Numbered from the stretch's first letter, positions 7,833 to 17,051 are shown. The stretch: 39,869 nucleotides of DNA from UMGS1322 sp900550765 (GCA_958448705.1 CAUDEY010000020.1:1-39869); one strand, 5' to 3'. Notes: generated by a model not told the origin, from the letters alone. Program-made: numbers and translations.

Positions 7833-9719
7833 ATGATCCTAATCGATATCAATCATTTATCTGTGGCCATTGAAGGCCGCGAGATTTTTTCAGATGCCAC
7901 TTTTACCGTGCAAAAAGGCGAGTGTGTGGGACTTACCGGACAAAACGGCGCTGGCAAAACTACCCTGATGCGCGTAATTTTAGGGCGGCAGGAGTATACA
8001 GGCGGTACGGTTTCCGTGGCCAAAGGCTGCCGCTTGGGATATTTAGAGCAGCAGCATCAGGCCGGCGGCGGCCATACCGTGCTGGAGGAGGCACAGAAGA
8101 GCTTTGAACCGCTGTTTGCGGCAGAGGAGAAGATGCGCCGGCTGGAGCAGCAAATGGCCTTGGGAGAGGATTTGGAAGCACTGGGGGAAAAATATCAGCG
8201 TGCGGCAGATGAATATGAAGCTCTGGGCGGCTACGGCTGGCGCAGCCAGCTGCACGGTGTCTTGAAGGGACTGGGCCTTGGCGAAATTTTTTGGGATAAG
8301 CCGGTGGATACGCTGTCCGGCGGGGAGAAAACACGGCTTGCTTTGGCCCGGCTTTTGCTGGAAAACAATGATGTTTTGCTGTTGGACGAGCCGACGAACC
8401 ATTTGGACTTAGAGGCAGCGCAATGGCTTACCGATTACCTTGCCCGCTTTGACGGTACTGTGCTGCTGATCTCGCATGACCGGTATATGATGGATAAGCT
8501 CTGCACCGGTGTAGCCCAGATCGAGAACGGCAGGCTGCGTTTCTTTAAGGGAAATTATACGGATTATTGTCGGAAATGGGAGGAAGAGCTGCGCATTACG
8601 CAGAATCAGTTTGACCGGCAGCAGGAAGAGATCCGCCGGCAGCGCGCGATTATTGCTCGGTTCCGGCAATTTAACCGTGAAAAATCCATTCGTGCGGCGG
8701 AGAGCCGTGAAAAGGCCCTTGCCCGTATGGAATTGATTGAGGCACCGCGGCAGCATGAGGATATGCGCTTGCATTTTACGTGTAACCGTACTTCCGGCGG
8801 CGATGTGTTTTTAATCAGAAATTTATCCAAAAGCTTTGGTCAAAAGACATTGTTTCAAAATTTTGATGCGGAGATCAGGCAGGGACAGAAAATTGTGATT
8901 ATCGGCCCTAACGGTGCCGGAAAAACAACACTGTTAAGCATGCTGACAGGACAGCAGGTGCCGGACAAAGGAGAAATTCTGCGGGGGATAAACGTAGATA
9001 TCGGCTATTATGAGCAGGGGCATAAGGCTTTTATGGGAGATGAAACGGTAATGGATATGGTTTGGGCCGGCAATCGGAAACTGAACCAAACACAGGTGCG
9101 TTCCCGCTGTGCGGCAATGCTGTTCTTCGGTGAAGATGTATTTAAGCCCGGAAAGGTACTCTCCGGCGGAGAACGGGCGCGCTGTGCTCTTTGCCGCCTT
9201 TCCCTCTCCGGCAGCAACACCTTGCTTTTGGACGAGCCGACCAACCATTTGGATATGGATTCCCGTGAAGTCTTGGAGGATGCACTGGAGCGGTTTGAGG
9301 GCACCTTGATTGCCGTATCCCATGACCGTTATTTTATCAATCGGATCGCTGATACGATCTGGGTAGTAAAAGACGGCCGGATAGAAGTATTTTCCGGCAG
9401 TTATGATGCATATCTTGCCGGCATTCGGAACCGGGAGACTGCGCCTGAGGAGAAAGCCATAAATAAAACCCGGGCCGCGAAAGAACGAATCAAAGAGCGT
9501 GCAGACCGGGAAGAGGAAAAACGCAAAAAGAGCAGGGTGCGGGAATTGGAAAAGGAAATTGCAGCACTGGAAGCGCAGAAAACAGCGTTAGAAGCCTTAT
9601 TTGCTTCGGCAGGGATCTATGAAGAGCCGCAAAAGCTTTTAAAAACGCAAAAGGAATATCGTGAAGCGGAGGAAAAGCTTGATAAAGCAATGGAGGAATG
9701 GATGGAGCTGAACGCATGA
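7833..9719 (+). CDS. ABC-F family ATPase (YdiF/Uup type)
   Basis: A 628-residue protein with two tandem ATP-binding cassettes and no membrane segments, diagnostic of ABC-F ribosome-associated ATPases. The first cassette has Walker A GLTGQNGAGKTTLM, signature LSGGEKTRLALARLL and Walker B VLLLDEPTNHLDLE. The second has GPNGAGKTTLL, LSGGERARCALCRL and LLLDEPTNHLDMD. Between them is a charged helical linker rich in Arg and Gln (about residues 245-315), the P-site tRNA interaction motif region of ABC-F proteins. The C-terminus is a Lys/Glu-rich coiled coil. Most ABC-F proteins act on stalled ribosomes; some protect from antibiotics. No leader peptide is seen, so resistance cannot be claimed. It overlaps rsmA by an ATGA. 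Confidence 0.93.
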   Translation: MILIDINHLSVAIEGREIFSDATFTVQKGECVGLTGQNGAGKTTLMRVILGRQEYTGGTVSVAKGCRLGYLEQQHQAGGGHTVLEEAQKSFEPLFAAEEKMRRLEQQMALGEDLEALGEKYQRAADEYEALGGYGWRSQLHGVLKGLGLGEIFWDKPVDTLSGGEKTRLALARLLLENNDVLLLDEPTNHLDLEAAQWLTDYLARFDGTVLLISHDRYMMDKLCTGVAQIENGRLRFFKGNYTDYCRKWEEELRITQNQFDRQQEEIRRQRAIIARFRQFNREKSIRAAESREKALARMELIEAPRQHEDMRLHFTCNRTSGGDVFLIRNLSKSFGQKTLFQNFDAEIRQGQKIVIIGPNGAGKTTLLSMLTGQQVPDKGEILRGINVDIGYYEQGHKAFMGDETVMDMVWAGNRKLNQTQVRSRCAAMLFFGEDVFKPGKVLSGGERARCALCRLSLSGSNTLLLDEPTNHLDMDSREVLEDALERFEGTLIAVSHDRYFINRIADTIWVVKDGRIEVFSGSYDAYLAGIRNRETAPEEKAINKTRAAKERIKERADREEEKRKKSRVRELEKEIAALEAQKTALEALFASAGIYEEPQKLLKTQKEYREAEEKLDKAMEEWMELNA

Positions 9720-10588
9720 TAGAAAAGTTGACCGGAAGTGAACTCAGGGGGATATTGGAGAACTGCGGATTCAGCTTTTCCAAATCGTTGGGGCAAAATT
9801 TTCTTGCCGACGAGCGAATTTTAAATAAAATTGCTGACGATGCAGTTCTTTCTCCGGAGCAAACGGTGCTGGAAATCGGTACCGGCGCCGGGACGTTAAC
9901 GCGTGTACTGGCGGGCAGGGTGAAAAGAGTGGTTTCCATAGAGGTGGATGCCGCACTGCTGCCGGTACACCGTATCACACTGAAGGGCTTTGGAAATGTT
10001 AAGGTTATTCATGCCGATTTTTTAAAGCTGGATGTTTGCCGGTTGTTTCAAGAAGAGCTGGAACAGGATTTTGCAGTAACGGCGAATTTGCCTTATTATA
10101 TCACTACACCGATTATCATGCGTCTGCTTGAAAGCGGTGTGCCTTTTCGGACCATGACGGTGCTGGTACAGCGTGAGGTCGCACAGCGAATGGCGGCAAA
10201 AGAAAACACGCCGGAGTACGGAGCGCTCAGCTGTGCGGTACAGTATTATACAAACCCCGTTTTGTGTTCAAAAATCCCGGCGTCCTGCTTTTATCCGGCA
10301 CCCAAAGTTTCCTCGCAGGTCATTCGGCTGGAGAAGTTAAAGCAGCCGCCGGTAAAAGTGCAGAGTGAGCAACTGTTCTTTCGTGTGATTCGTACAGCTT
10401 TCGCCATGCGCCGAAAAACGCTGGCGAACAATTTGATGGCAGCCTTTTCTTTTACCAGAGGGCAGACCGAAGAGATTTTAGAAAAGTGTGGATTAAAATC
10501 AGATGTCCGCGGTGAAGCACTGGGACTGCTGCAGCTGGGCGCCGTAGCCGATGCGGTTGGTTCCCTTGCGCCTGATTTGCTGCGGTAG
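9716..10588 (+). CDS. rsmA: 16S rRNA (adenine-N6,N6) dimethyltransferase
   Basis: A 290-residue RsmA/KsgA, which dimethylates two adjacent adenines at the 3' end of 16S rRNA during small-subunit assembly. Visible motifs: KSLGQNFLADERIL at the N-terminus, the SAM-binding EIGTGAGTLTRVLA, the acidic VVSIEVDAALL, and the catalytic NLPYYITTPI; the C-terminal helical domain includes FRVIRTAFAMRRKTLANNL. The start at 9716 overlaps the ABC-F stop as ATGA, with GGAG 9 nt upstream; the in-frame ATG at 9698 is inside the previous gene and lacks a ribosome binding site. The pairing of a ribosome-acting ATPase with a ribosome methyltransferase suggests coordinated expression for ribosome quality or assembly. 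Confidence 0.96.
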   Translation: MIEKLTGSELRGILENCGFSFSKSLGQNFLADERILNKIADDAVLSPEQTVLEIGTGAGTLTRVLAGRVKRVVSIEVDAALLPVHRITLKGFGNVKVIHADFLKLDVCRLFQEELEQDFAVTANLPYYITTPIIMRLLESGVPFRTMTVLVQREVAQRMAAKENTPEYGALSCAVQYYTNPVLCSKIPASCFYPAPKVSSQVIRLEKLKQPPVKVQSEQLFFRVIRTAFAMRRKTLANNLMAAFSFTRGQTEEILEKCGLKSDVRGEALGLLQLGAVADAVGSLAPDLLR

Positions 10589-10713
10589 GCTTGTATGCGT
10601 GCATGCGGAACATGGAAAAGGAAAAGTTTTTTAAATATAGCAATTTGTGTTTGCTTTATAAAAAAGCCGTGAATACTTGAAAGTGTAAAATAAAAAACGG
10701 GAGGAATATTCTA

Positions 10714-12111
10714 ATGGAGGAAAACCAAAAGGTAAAAGAATGGAAGAAAAAGCTGTTCTATCAGCCCAGCCATGGCCGGAAGAACATCAGTGAAGCGGAG
10801 CTTGCTGCGGCAGATCGCTTTTGTGAAGGGTATAAGGCGTATTTAAATCGGGCAAAAACCGAGCGCGAACCTGTAAGAGAAGCAATATCGCTTGCAGAGA
10901 ACGCGGGATTTAAGCCTTTTGAAAAAAATATGCCGTATCAATGCGGCGATCGCTGCTATGTCAATAACCGGGGAAAATCTGCCGCCTTTATTGTTTTCGG
11001 CAAGCAGGATGCATCGCACGGAATGCATATCGGCGCAGCGCATATTGATTCGCCGCGGCTGGATCTTAAGCCGAATCCGCTGTACGAAGAAATTGAATTG
11101 GCGCTTTTAAAAACGCATTATTACGGTGGTATTCGAAAATATCAGTGGGCCGTAATGCCCCTGGCGCTGCACGGTGTTTTTGCTAAAAAAGATGGCAGTA
11201 TCGTGGAAGTAAGTATTGGGGAAAAGGAAGAAGAACCTTGTTTTGTTATTAACGATCTTCTGCCGCATCTGGCACAAGAGCAGAATAAACGTACGCTTAC
11301 CGAAGGTATCAAGGGCGAGGAGCTCAATGTTTTAGTGGGCAGCCATCCGTTTAAAAGCGACGCGGGCAGTGAGCTTGTAAAGTTGAATATTTTATCCATT
11401 TTATTTGAAAAGTACGGTGTGACCGAAAGTGATTTCCTTTCTGCGGAATTAGAGCTTGTACCGGCATATCCGGCGAGGGATATCGGTTTTGACCGTTCGA
11501 TGATCGGTGCTTACGGACACGACGATCGGGTGTGCGCGTATCCTGCGCTGATGGCTTGCTTAGAAGCTAAGACACCTGAAAAAACGATTATTTGCGTTCT
11601 CGCCGATAAAGAAGAAACGGGCTCCGACGGCAATACGGGATTGAATTCTCAGTTCCTTGAGTATGTGATTGCGGATATTGCGCGTATGCAGGGCGTGGAG
11701 CCTGATGATGCCAAGCGGGCTTCCTGCTGTCTTTCGGCGGATGTAAATGCGGCGGTGGATCCTACCTTCCAGGAGGTTTCAGAAAAGCGCAATGCTTCCT
11801 TTTTAAATTACGGTGTGGTCATTACCAAATATACCGGGTCCCGCGGTAAGGGCGGAACAAGCGATGCTTCTGCCGAATATATGGGCAAAATACGCGCAAT
11901 GCTTGATAATGCCGGTGTTCTTTGGCAGATCGGCGAACTGGGCAAGGTAGATTTGGGCGGCGGCGGAACGGTGGCAAAATATATCGCCAATTTGGGCATT
12001 GATGTGGTAGATGTTGGCGTACCGGTGCTTTCGATGCATGCGCCGTTTGAAACCGTGGCTAAACTGGATGTATTTATGGCCTATCGCGCGATGCAGGCAT
12101 TTTTTCAGTGA
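10714..12111 (+). CDS. M18 family aminopeptidase
   Basis: A 465-residue cytoplasmic metallo-aminopeptidase of peptidase family M18. Metal and catalytic motifs are AAHIDSPRLDLKPNPLYE (first His and Asp), YGHDDRVCAYPA (bridging Asp), ADKEETGSDGNTG (catalytic Glu-Glu), LSADVNAAVDPTF and, near the end, VPVLSMHAPFE (last His). Length fits the Firmicute ApeA/ApeB-type enzymes, which remove N-terminal residues from peptides, often acidic ones. The ATG follows CGGGAGGAATATTCTA. It is preceded by a 125-bp AT-rich gap after rsmA and followed by a hairpin terminator, so it is its own transcription unit. Exact residue specificity cannot be read from the sequence. Confidence 0.93.
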   Translation: MEENQKVKEWKKKLFYQPSHGRKNISEAELAAADRFCEGYKAYLNRAKTEREPVREAISLAENAGFKPFEKNMPYQCGDRCYVNNRGKSAAFIVFGKQDASHGMHIGAAHIDSPRLDLKPNPLYEEIELALLKTHYYGGIRKYQWAVMPLALHGVFAKKDGSIVEVSIGEKEEEPCFVINDLLPHLAQEQNKRTLTEGIKGEELNVLVGSHPFKSDAGSELVKLNILSILFEKYGVTESDFLSAELELVPAYPARDIGFDRSMIGAYGHDDRVCAYPALMACLEAKTPEKTIICVLADKEETGSDGNTGLNSQFLEYVIADIARMQGVEPDDAKRASCCLSADVNAAVDPTFQEVSEKRNASFLNYGVVITKYTGSRGKGGTSDASAEYMGKIRAMLDNAGVLWQIGELGKVDLGGGGTVAKYIANLGIDVVDVGVPVLSMHAPFETVAKLDVFMAYRAMQAFFQ

Positions 12112-12125
12112 CGCTGTGAATAGAG

Positions 12126-12163
12126 CCTGATCTTCGGAAAACAGCGGAGATCAGGGTCTTTTT
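12126..12163 (+). terminator. Terminator after M18 aminopeptidase
   Basis: An 8-bp stem (CCTGATCT at 12126-12133 with AGATCAGG at 12148-12155), a 14-nt loop, then GTCTTTTT. It is a probable intrinsic terminator. Confidence 0.75.
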
Positions 12164-12172
12164 AAGAAGGAT

Positions 12173-12202
12173 TTGACGGGCGGATGAAAATGGTAGTATA
12201 AT
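12173..12202 (+). promoter_or_regulatory. Promoter of the PII-like/antiporter operon
   Basis: TTGACG and TATAAT separated by 18 bp, ending about 28 bp before the start at 12231. It is close to the sigma-A consensus. Confidence 0.75.
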
Positions 12203-12230
12203 GAGAGAAAAATAAACGGAGGCGGATAGC

Positions 12231-12563
12231 ATGCAGCTTTTGGTTGTTACGTTAGATGATTCCGAGGAGTTTTTAAAAACACTTTCCCGGTTGAAGGAAG
12301 ATGGGCTGAACGGTATTGTGATTCCTACTACCAGTCTGAAGCATGCGCTGATGCATTCAACGGTGGACGCGGCACCGATTTTTGGCAGTATCAGCAAGCT
12401 GGTTACGCAGGATTATGAATGCAACCATACGCTTTTGATGCTGGTGGATGAAGAAAAGCTTGAGGATGCAAAGCGGATCGTGCGCGGCATTACAAAAGGG
12501 CTGCGCAAAAAGGGCATTATGTTTGCCCTGCCCGTTTCTTTCTGGGAAGGATTGGACAATTAA
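12231..12563 (+). CDS. Small PII-like (ferredoxin-fold) protein
   Basis: A 110-residue soluble protein with an alternating strand-helix pattern (LLVVTLDD, a helix, GIVIPTTS; then HTLLMLVDEE, a helix, MFALPVSFWEGL) that suggests a ferredoxin-like PII fold. Between the halves, residues about 30-60 hold a longer loop containing HALMHSTVDAAPIFGSISKLV, in the place of the ligand-binding T-loop of PII proteins. I do not recognise a named family. The gene has a strong promoter and a GGAGG ribosome binding site, and lies 6 bp before a cation/proton antiporter gene. PII-like proteins often sit next to the transporter they regulate, so control of the antiporter through a bound small molecule is a reasonable inference but unproven. 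Confidence 0.6.
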   Translation: MQLLVVTLDDSEEFLKTLSRLKEDGLNGIVIPTTSLKHALMHSTVDAAPIFGSISKLVTQDYECNHTLLMLVDEEKLEDAKRIVRGITKGLRKKGIMFALPVSFWEGLDN

Positions 12564-12569
12564 AATACC

Positions 12570-13811
12570 ATGGACAACACACTTTTAAGCATATTTTTTA
12601 TTCTGGCCGCCGGATTACTTCTTTCGCGGGTTGTAAAACTGGTAAACCTGCCGAATGTAACCGGCTATCTGTTTGCCGGGCTGCTCATCGGCCCCTTTAT
12701 CGGCCATTTGGTAACAAAGGAAACGCTGGATTCCTTCGGCGTTATCACCAATGTGGCACTTGGCTTTGTGGCGTTTTCCATCGGCGGTGAATTTAAACTG
12801 CAGCATATTAAACAAATCGGTGCAAGAGCCATCTGCATTACGTTTTTTGAAGCGGTAGGTGCCGTGGTCATGGTGATGCTGGGGCTGACGTTGGTGCACT
12901 TTCTGGTTGGCGGTGAAGCCGCTCCTACGCCGCTTATTTTGGTGCTGGGCGCCATTGCGGCGGCCACAGCGCCGGCAGCTACCTTAATGGTTGTGCGGCA
13001 GTATAAAGCCAAAGGCCCTGTTACCGACGCACTGTTACCTGTGGTGGCACTGGATGACGCGATCGGTTTGATGATTTTTGCGGTGTGCATTGCCTTGGCA
13101 AAAGTATTTGCCAATGATGCTTCTGCCGTTACTTTTTATTCCGTAGCGGTCGTACCGCTGCTGGAGATCCTGATTTCCCTTGCGCTGGGCGGAGTAATCG
13201 GTGTGATTCTTTCGCTTTGCATGAAATTTTTTAAATCGCGCGCCAATCGGCTTTCCTTAATGCTGGCCGCAGTGCTGTTAGGCATTGCCCTTACCGAGAT
13301 TATCAGCAGCTGGCTGCCGCTCTCTTCTCTTTTAGTATGTATGATGATCGGCGCGGTATTTGCCAACATGCGGCAGGATTCTGTTCAGATTCTTGAGGGC
13401 ATTGAACGTTGGACGCCGCCGTTGTTTATGATGTTTTTTGTGATTTCCGGAGCCAATCTTCAGTTGGATATGCTGCCTCAGGTGGGTATTGTGGGCATTG
13501 TATACATACTGTCCCGAGCATTGGGCAAATATACCGGCGCTCGGCTTGGTGCTACAGTGGTAAAAGCACAGGAAAATATCCGTAAATATCTTGGTCTGGC
13601 GTTGGTACCGCAGGCCGGTGTGGCAATCGGTATGGCGGTATCTGTAGCAGCCGAGCCGCAGATGGCAGCCTATGCGGATCAAATCGTTACCGTGGTTTTG
13701 TGCGCTACGCTGGTATATGAATTGATAGGGCCTGTTTTGACCAAGATCGCTTTGACCCGTGCGGGCGAAATTGAAAAAAAGAAAAAAGATACTGCTGCAA
13801 AAACAGCGTAA
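12570..13811 (+). CDS. CPA2-type cation:proton antiporter
   Basis: A 413-residue, very hydrophobic protein with about 11-13 transmembrane helices. LVNLPNVTGYLFAGLLIGPF near the N-terminus is typical of the Na+/H+ exchanger (KefB/NapA-like, CPA2) domain, and LLPVVALDDAIGLMIFA in the middle carries the paired Asp residues of the ion-binding site. It ends soon after the membrane domain with a short Lys-rich tail and lacks the RCK/TrkA-N domain that gates KefB/KefC, so gating would have to come from another subunit, plausibly the small protein encoded just upstream. Transported ion (Na+ or K+) is not determinable. Only a weak ribosome binding site is visible, consistent with coupling to the upstream gene. 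Confidence 0.9.
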   Translation: MDNTLLSIFFILAAGLLLSRVVKLVNLPNVTGYLFAGLLIGPFIGHLVTKETLDSFGVITNVALGFVAFSIGGEFKLQHIKQIGARAICITFFEAVGAVVMVMLGLTLVHFLVGGEAAPTPLILVLGAIAAATAPAATLMVVRQYKAKGPVTDALLPVVALDDAIGLMIFAVCIALAKVFANDASAVTFYSVAVVPLLEILISLALGGVIGVILSLCMKFFKSRANRLSLMLAAVLLGIALTEIISSWLPLSSLLVCMMIGAVFANMRQDSVQILEGIERWTPPLFMMFFVISGANLQLDMLPQVGIVGIVYILSRALGKYTGARLGATVVKAQENIRKYLGLALVPQAGVAIGMAVSVAAEPQMAAYADQIVTVVLCATLVYELIGPVLTKIALTRAGEIEKKKKDTAAKTA

Positions 13812-13825
13812 AGGATAGAGAGTAT

Positions 13826-15514
13826 ATGAATTTTAAGAAAGAACTGGCCGAAGTGATAGCACAGGCCGCAGGCATCGCTCCTGAAGAATGCGCTGCGTAT
13901 ATAGAAGTCCCCCCCCAGAAGGAAATGGGCGATTTTGCCTTTCCTTGTTTTAAGCTGGCAAAGGTACTGCATAAAGCGCCGCCGGTGATTGCAAAGGAAC
14001 TGAAAGAAACGCTTCCGTTTCCAGCATTTGTTTCCGACTGCTGCGTGCAGGGAGGATATTTGAATTTTTTTATTGATCCGTCTAGAAGAGCCGAAGCCGT
14101 GCTTCGGGAGATTGATTCCATGGGCGAGGCTTACGGCAGCTCTGATGCCGGCTGTGGAAAAACGGTCTGCATGGACTATTCCTCCATCAATATTGCCAAG
14201 CGCTGCCATATCGGCCATTTAACGACTACCGTATTGGGGAATTCTTTGGCTAAAATTTACCGCTTTTTAGGCTATAAGGTGGTATCAATCAATCATTTGG
14301 GCGATTGGGGCACACAGTTTGGTAAACTGCTATGTGCTTTTCATCATTGGGGAGATAAAGCGGCCATTGAGGAAAAAGGCGTAAACGCCTTGATAGAGCT
14401 GTATGTTCGCTTTGAAAAAGAAGCCGATGACGCTATGCAGGAAGAAGCACGGGTATGGTTCAAAAAAATAGAAGACGATGATCCTGAAGCGTTAGAACTG
14501 TTCTCGTGGTTTAAGGATATTACCTTAAAGGATGTTGCCCGGATCTATGATATGCTGGACGTACACTTTGATTCCTATGCCGGCGAGAGCTTTTATAAGG
14601 ATAAATGCGGCGCAGTAATCGAGGAACTGCGCGAGAAAAAGCTTTTGGAATTTTCGGAAGGCGCCTATGTGGTAAAGCTGGATGCATTTGATATGCCTCC
14701 GTGTATTCTTTTAAAATCGGATGGCGCTTCCATCTATGCTACGCGGGATATGGCCGCGGCGTTTTATCGCAAAAAAACGTATGACTTTGATAAATGCTTG
14801 TATATTGTAGCTTACCAGCAGAATCTTCATTTTAAACAGGTCTTTAAGGTGATTGAGCTTATGGGGTATCCCTGGGCCAAGGATTTAGTTCACGTACCTT
14901 TTGGAATGGTCAGCTTTGAGGGAGAAACACTCTCCACACGTAAAGGCCATGTGGTATATCTGGATGAAGTTCTGGACCGTGCCTGCGAAAAGGCATTGGA
15001 TATCATTAATGAAAAAAATCCTGAGCTCCCTGACAAACAAAAAGTAGCCCGTCAGGTAGGGATCGGTGCGGTGATTTTTTATGATCTCTTCTCCAGCCGA
15101 ATCAAAGACGTTGACTTCTGGTGGGACAGAGCCCTGAATTTTGAAGGGGAAACGGGGCCGTACGTACAATACGCGCATACGCGCTGCTGTTCGGTCATCG
15201 CCAAAGCACCCGTCTGTGAGGTCGAAAAAGCGGACTTTTCCGTGCTGGAGGATGAAGCTTCAAAAGAGCTGATTGCTAAACTGGAAGCATTTCCCTCCAT
15301 TGTAGCAGAGGCAGCGGAAAAATATGAACCCTCCGTTATTACCCGTTACAGCGCGGCGTTAGCCCAGTGCTATAATAAATTTTATTTTGAAAACCGGATT
15401 CTTAGTGAAACAGAACCTGTATTGCAGGCACGCCTTCTGGTAACGAAATGTACGCGGGACGTTTTAAAAACTGCGCTCGGTCTTTTGGGAATTGCCGCAC
15501 CGCAAAAAATGTGA
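13826..15514 (+). CDS. argS: Arginyl-tRNA synthetase
   Basis: A 562-residue class I ArgRS that charges tRNA-Arg with arginine. The N-terminal tRNA-binding domain is followed by the HIGH motif in KRCHIGHLTTT, the KMSKS-equivalent LSTRKGHVVY, and a DALR-type anticodon-binding helical domain ending with ALGLLGIAAPQKM. The length is normal. ATG is preceded by AAAGGATAGAGAGTAT. It follows the antiporter by only 14 bp, so it is probably co-transcribed with it, and no T-box leader is possible in that space. A 16-bp hairpin terminator lies downstream, shared with the opposite-strand rnf operon. Confidence 0.96.
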   Translation: MNFKKELAEVIAQAAGIAPEECAAYIEVPPQKEMGDFAFPCFKLAKVLHKAPPVIAKELKETLPFPAFVSDCCVQGGYLNFFIDPSRRAEAVLREIDSMGEAYGSSDAGCGKTVCMDYSSINIAKRCHIGHLTTTVLGNSLAKIYRFLGYKVVSINHLGDWGTQFGKLLCAFHHWGDKAAIEEKGVNALIELYVRFEKEADDAMQEEARVWFKKIEDDDPEALELFSWFKDITLKDVARIYDMLDVHFDSYAGESFYKDKCGAVIEELREKKLLEFSEGAYVVKLDAFDMPPCILLKSDGASIYATRDMAAAFYRKKTYDFDKCLYIVAYQQNLHFKQVFKVIELMGYPWAKDLVHVPFGMVSFEGETLSTRKGHVVYLDEVLDRACEKALDIINEKNPELPDKQKVARQVGIGAVIFYDLFSSRIKDVDFWWDRALNFEGETGPYVQYAHTRCCSVIAKAPVCEVEKADFSVLEDEASKELIAKLEAFPSIVAEAAEKYEPSVITRYSAALAQCYNKFYFENRILSETEPVLQARLLVTKCTRDVLKTALGLLGIAAPQKM

Positions 15515-15550
15515 TGATAGACTGGTTTCTCCAATAGAAGATTATATAAA

Positions 15551-15600
15551 AATACGTCCGTTTTTCTTGTATGAGTATGAAAAACGGACGTATTCTTTTA
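15551..15600. terminator. Bidirectional terminator between argS and rnfB
   Basis: A perfect 16-bp inverted repeat (AATACGTCCGTTTTTC at 15551-15566 with its complement at 15579-15594) around a 12-nt loop. T-rich flanks lie on both sides, so it can stop argS transcription and the convergent rnf operon. Confidence 0.9.
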
Positions 15601-15623
15601 TATATTTTTTGGATGCTTTGATT

Positions 15624-16451
15624 TTATTTGCGGGTTTCTTTTTTATGTTGTTGAAGCGTGATCACATCGATGCACTTTACCGGGCATACCGCATGGCATT
15701 TTCCGCAGCCGGTGCATTTGGTATAGTCCACGCGCGCTAAATTGTTTTCCACCGTAACGGCGCCGTGTTCGCAGGCCTTTACGCAGCGCATGCAGCCGAT
15801 GCAGCCCAGTTTGCACTGCTTGCGCGTATTGGCGCCTTTATCCCGGTTTTTGCAGAGTACCGCCGCCTGGGGGGTATTAAGGGGCAGCAGGGTAATCAGC
15901 CCTTTGGGGCAGGCGGCAATACATTTTTTGCATGCCCGGCATTTATCGGGATTTACTCTGGCCACGCCGTTGCAGATAAAAATAGCCTCATAAGGGCAGG
16001 CGGCGAGGCAGTCGCCAAAGCCTAAGCAGCCGTATACGCAGGCTTTTTGGCCGCCAAAGAGCTGGGCGGCCGCTTTGCAGGAAGGAATGCCGCTGTAGTG
16101 CAGCTTGTATTCGGCGCTTGCTCGGTCGCCCTGGCATAGAACGGCCGCGGCCATAGGGGTTACCGAGCCGGCTTCTTTGCCTAAAATTTTACTGATTTCC
16201 TTTGCCGCCGCGGCACCGCCCGGCGCGCAGAGGGAAAGTTCTTCGGTTTTATTTTCGGCCAGGGCACAAGCGTAGCCGTCGCAGCCGGAAAACCCGCAGG
16301 CACCGCAGTTGGCACCGGGCAAGCAGGCACGGATTGCTTCGGCTTTTTCGTTTTTCGGTACGGCAAAAAAGAGGGAAGCTATCGCCAGCCCCAACCCGGT
16401 TATAAGGCCGATGGCCGAAATCAGTACGATAGCAAAAACAATTTCATTCAT
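15624..16451 (-). CDS. rnfB: Rnf complex subunit RnfB (Fe-S protein)
   Basis: A 275-residue RnfB, the iron-sulfur subunit that takes electrons from ferredoxin in the Rnf ferredoxin:NAD+ oxidoreductase, a membrane ion pump. Order: an N-terminal transmembrane helix (IVFAIVLISAIGLITGLGLAI), the Fe-S domain with CLPGANCGACGFSGCDGYA, then several ferredoxin-type clusters (YGCLGFGDCLAACP; CRACKKCIAACP; CIGCMRCVKACE; CTGCGKCHAVCPVKC). It is the last gene of the operon, 12 bp after rnfA, with the ATG behind AAGGAGACAGCGAT. The short Lys-rich tail is ordinary. No cysteine of the visible clusters appears to be missing. Confidence 0.95.
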   Translation of the reverse strand: MNEIVFAIVLISAIGLITGLGLAIASLFFAVPKNEKAEAIRACLPGANCGACGFSGCDGYACALAENKTEELSLCAPGGAAAAKEISKILGKEAGSVTPMAAAVLCQGDRASAEYKLHYSGIPSCKAAAQLFGGQKACVYGCLGFGDCLAACPYEAIFICNGVARVNPDKCRACKKCIAACPKGLITLLPLNTPQAAVLCKNRDKGANTRKQCKLGCIGCMRCVKACEHGAVTVENNLARVDYTKCTGCGKCHAVCPVKCIDVITLQQHKKETRK

Positions 16452-16463
16452 ATCGCTGTCTCC

Positions 16464-17051
16464 TTAGCTTAGCAGGTTTTCGATAATGCCGGAAAAGCCC
16501 ATAAAGGAAACCGACACCAGTGAGGCGGCAATTAAGGTGATGGGCAGTCCCTGCAGAAACTTAGGAATATCGCAGGTTTCCAGTTTTCCGCGCACGCCGG
16601 CAAACATCACCATGGCCAGCATAAAACCAAGACCGGCTCCTACGGAAGAGAACATGGCCTCGGCAAAGGTATAGCCCTCCTGCACGTTTAAAAGCACAAC
16701 GCCCAAAACCGCGCAGTTGGTAGTAATCAGCGGCAGATAGATGCCCAGCGCGTTATAGAGCGGCGGCATGTATTTTTTCAGCAGAATTTCTACCAGCTGC
16801 ACCAGGGCGGCAATAACTAAAATGAATACGATGGTTTGCAGGTAGGCGTAGGTTTCCCCTAAAAGATATTCGTTGATGGGCCAGCACACGGCTGTGGCAA
16901 AGGCCATAACAAAGAGCACCGCCGCGCTCATGCCCAGGGCGGTATGCAGTTTTTTGGAAACGCCCAAAAAGGGGCAGATGCCCAAAAACTGTGAAAGCAC
17001 AAAGTTTTTTGTTAAAATTGCCGTAAGCAATATGGAAAATAACGCCGTCAT
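16464..17051 (-). CDS. rnfA: Rnf complex subunit RnfA
   Basis: A 195-residue integral membrane protein with about six helices, starting MTALFSILLTAILTKNFVLSQFLGICPFLGVSKKL, which is diagnostic of RnfA/RsxA. The NFVLSQFLGICPFLGV segment contains the conserved cysteine that, with its RnfE counterpart, holds an Fe-S centre in the membrane in structural studies of Rnf. LITTNCAVLGV in the fourth helix supplies the second conserved cysteine. RnfA and RnfE are homologous with opposite topology and form the electron path across the membrane. Its start overlaps the rnfE stop by 4 bp (ATGA). Confidence 0.95.
   Translation of the reverse strand: MTALFSILLTAILTKNFVLSQFLGICPFLGVSKKLHTALGMSAAVLFVMAFATAVCWPINEYLLGETYAYLQTIVFILVIAALVQLVEILLKKYMPPLYNALGIYLPLITTNCAVLGVVLLNVQEGYTFAEAMFSSVGAGLGFMLAMVMFAGVRGKLETCDIPKFLQGLPITLIAASLVSVSFMGFSGIIENLLS

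Noticed and set aside
7833..9719. Antibiotic-resistance ABC-F assignment
   Set aside because: The protein is ABC-F, but without comparison to resistance members or a regulatory leader peptide, resistance cannot be claimed.
13812..13825. T-box leader for argS
   Set aside because: Only 14 bp separate argS from the antiporter gene, too short for a T-box.
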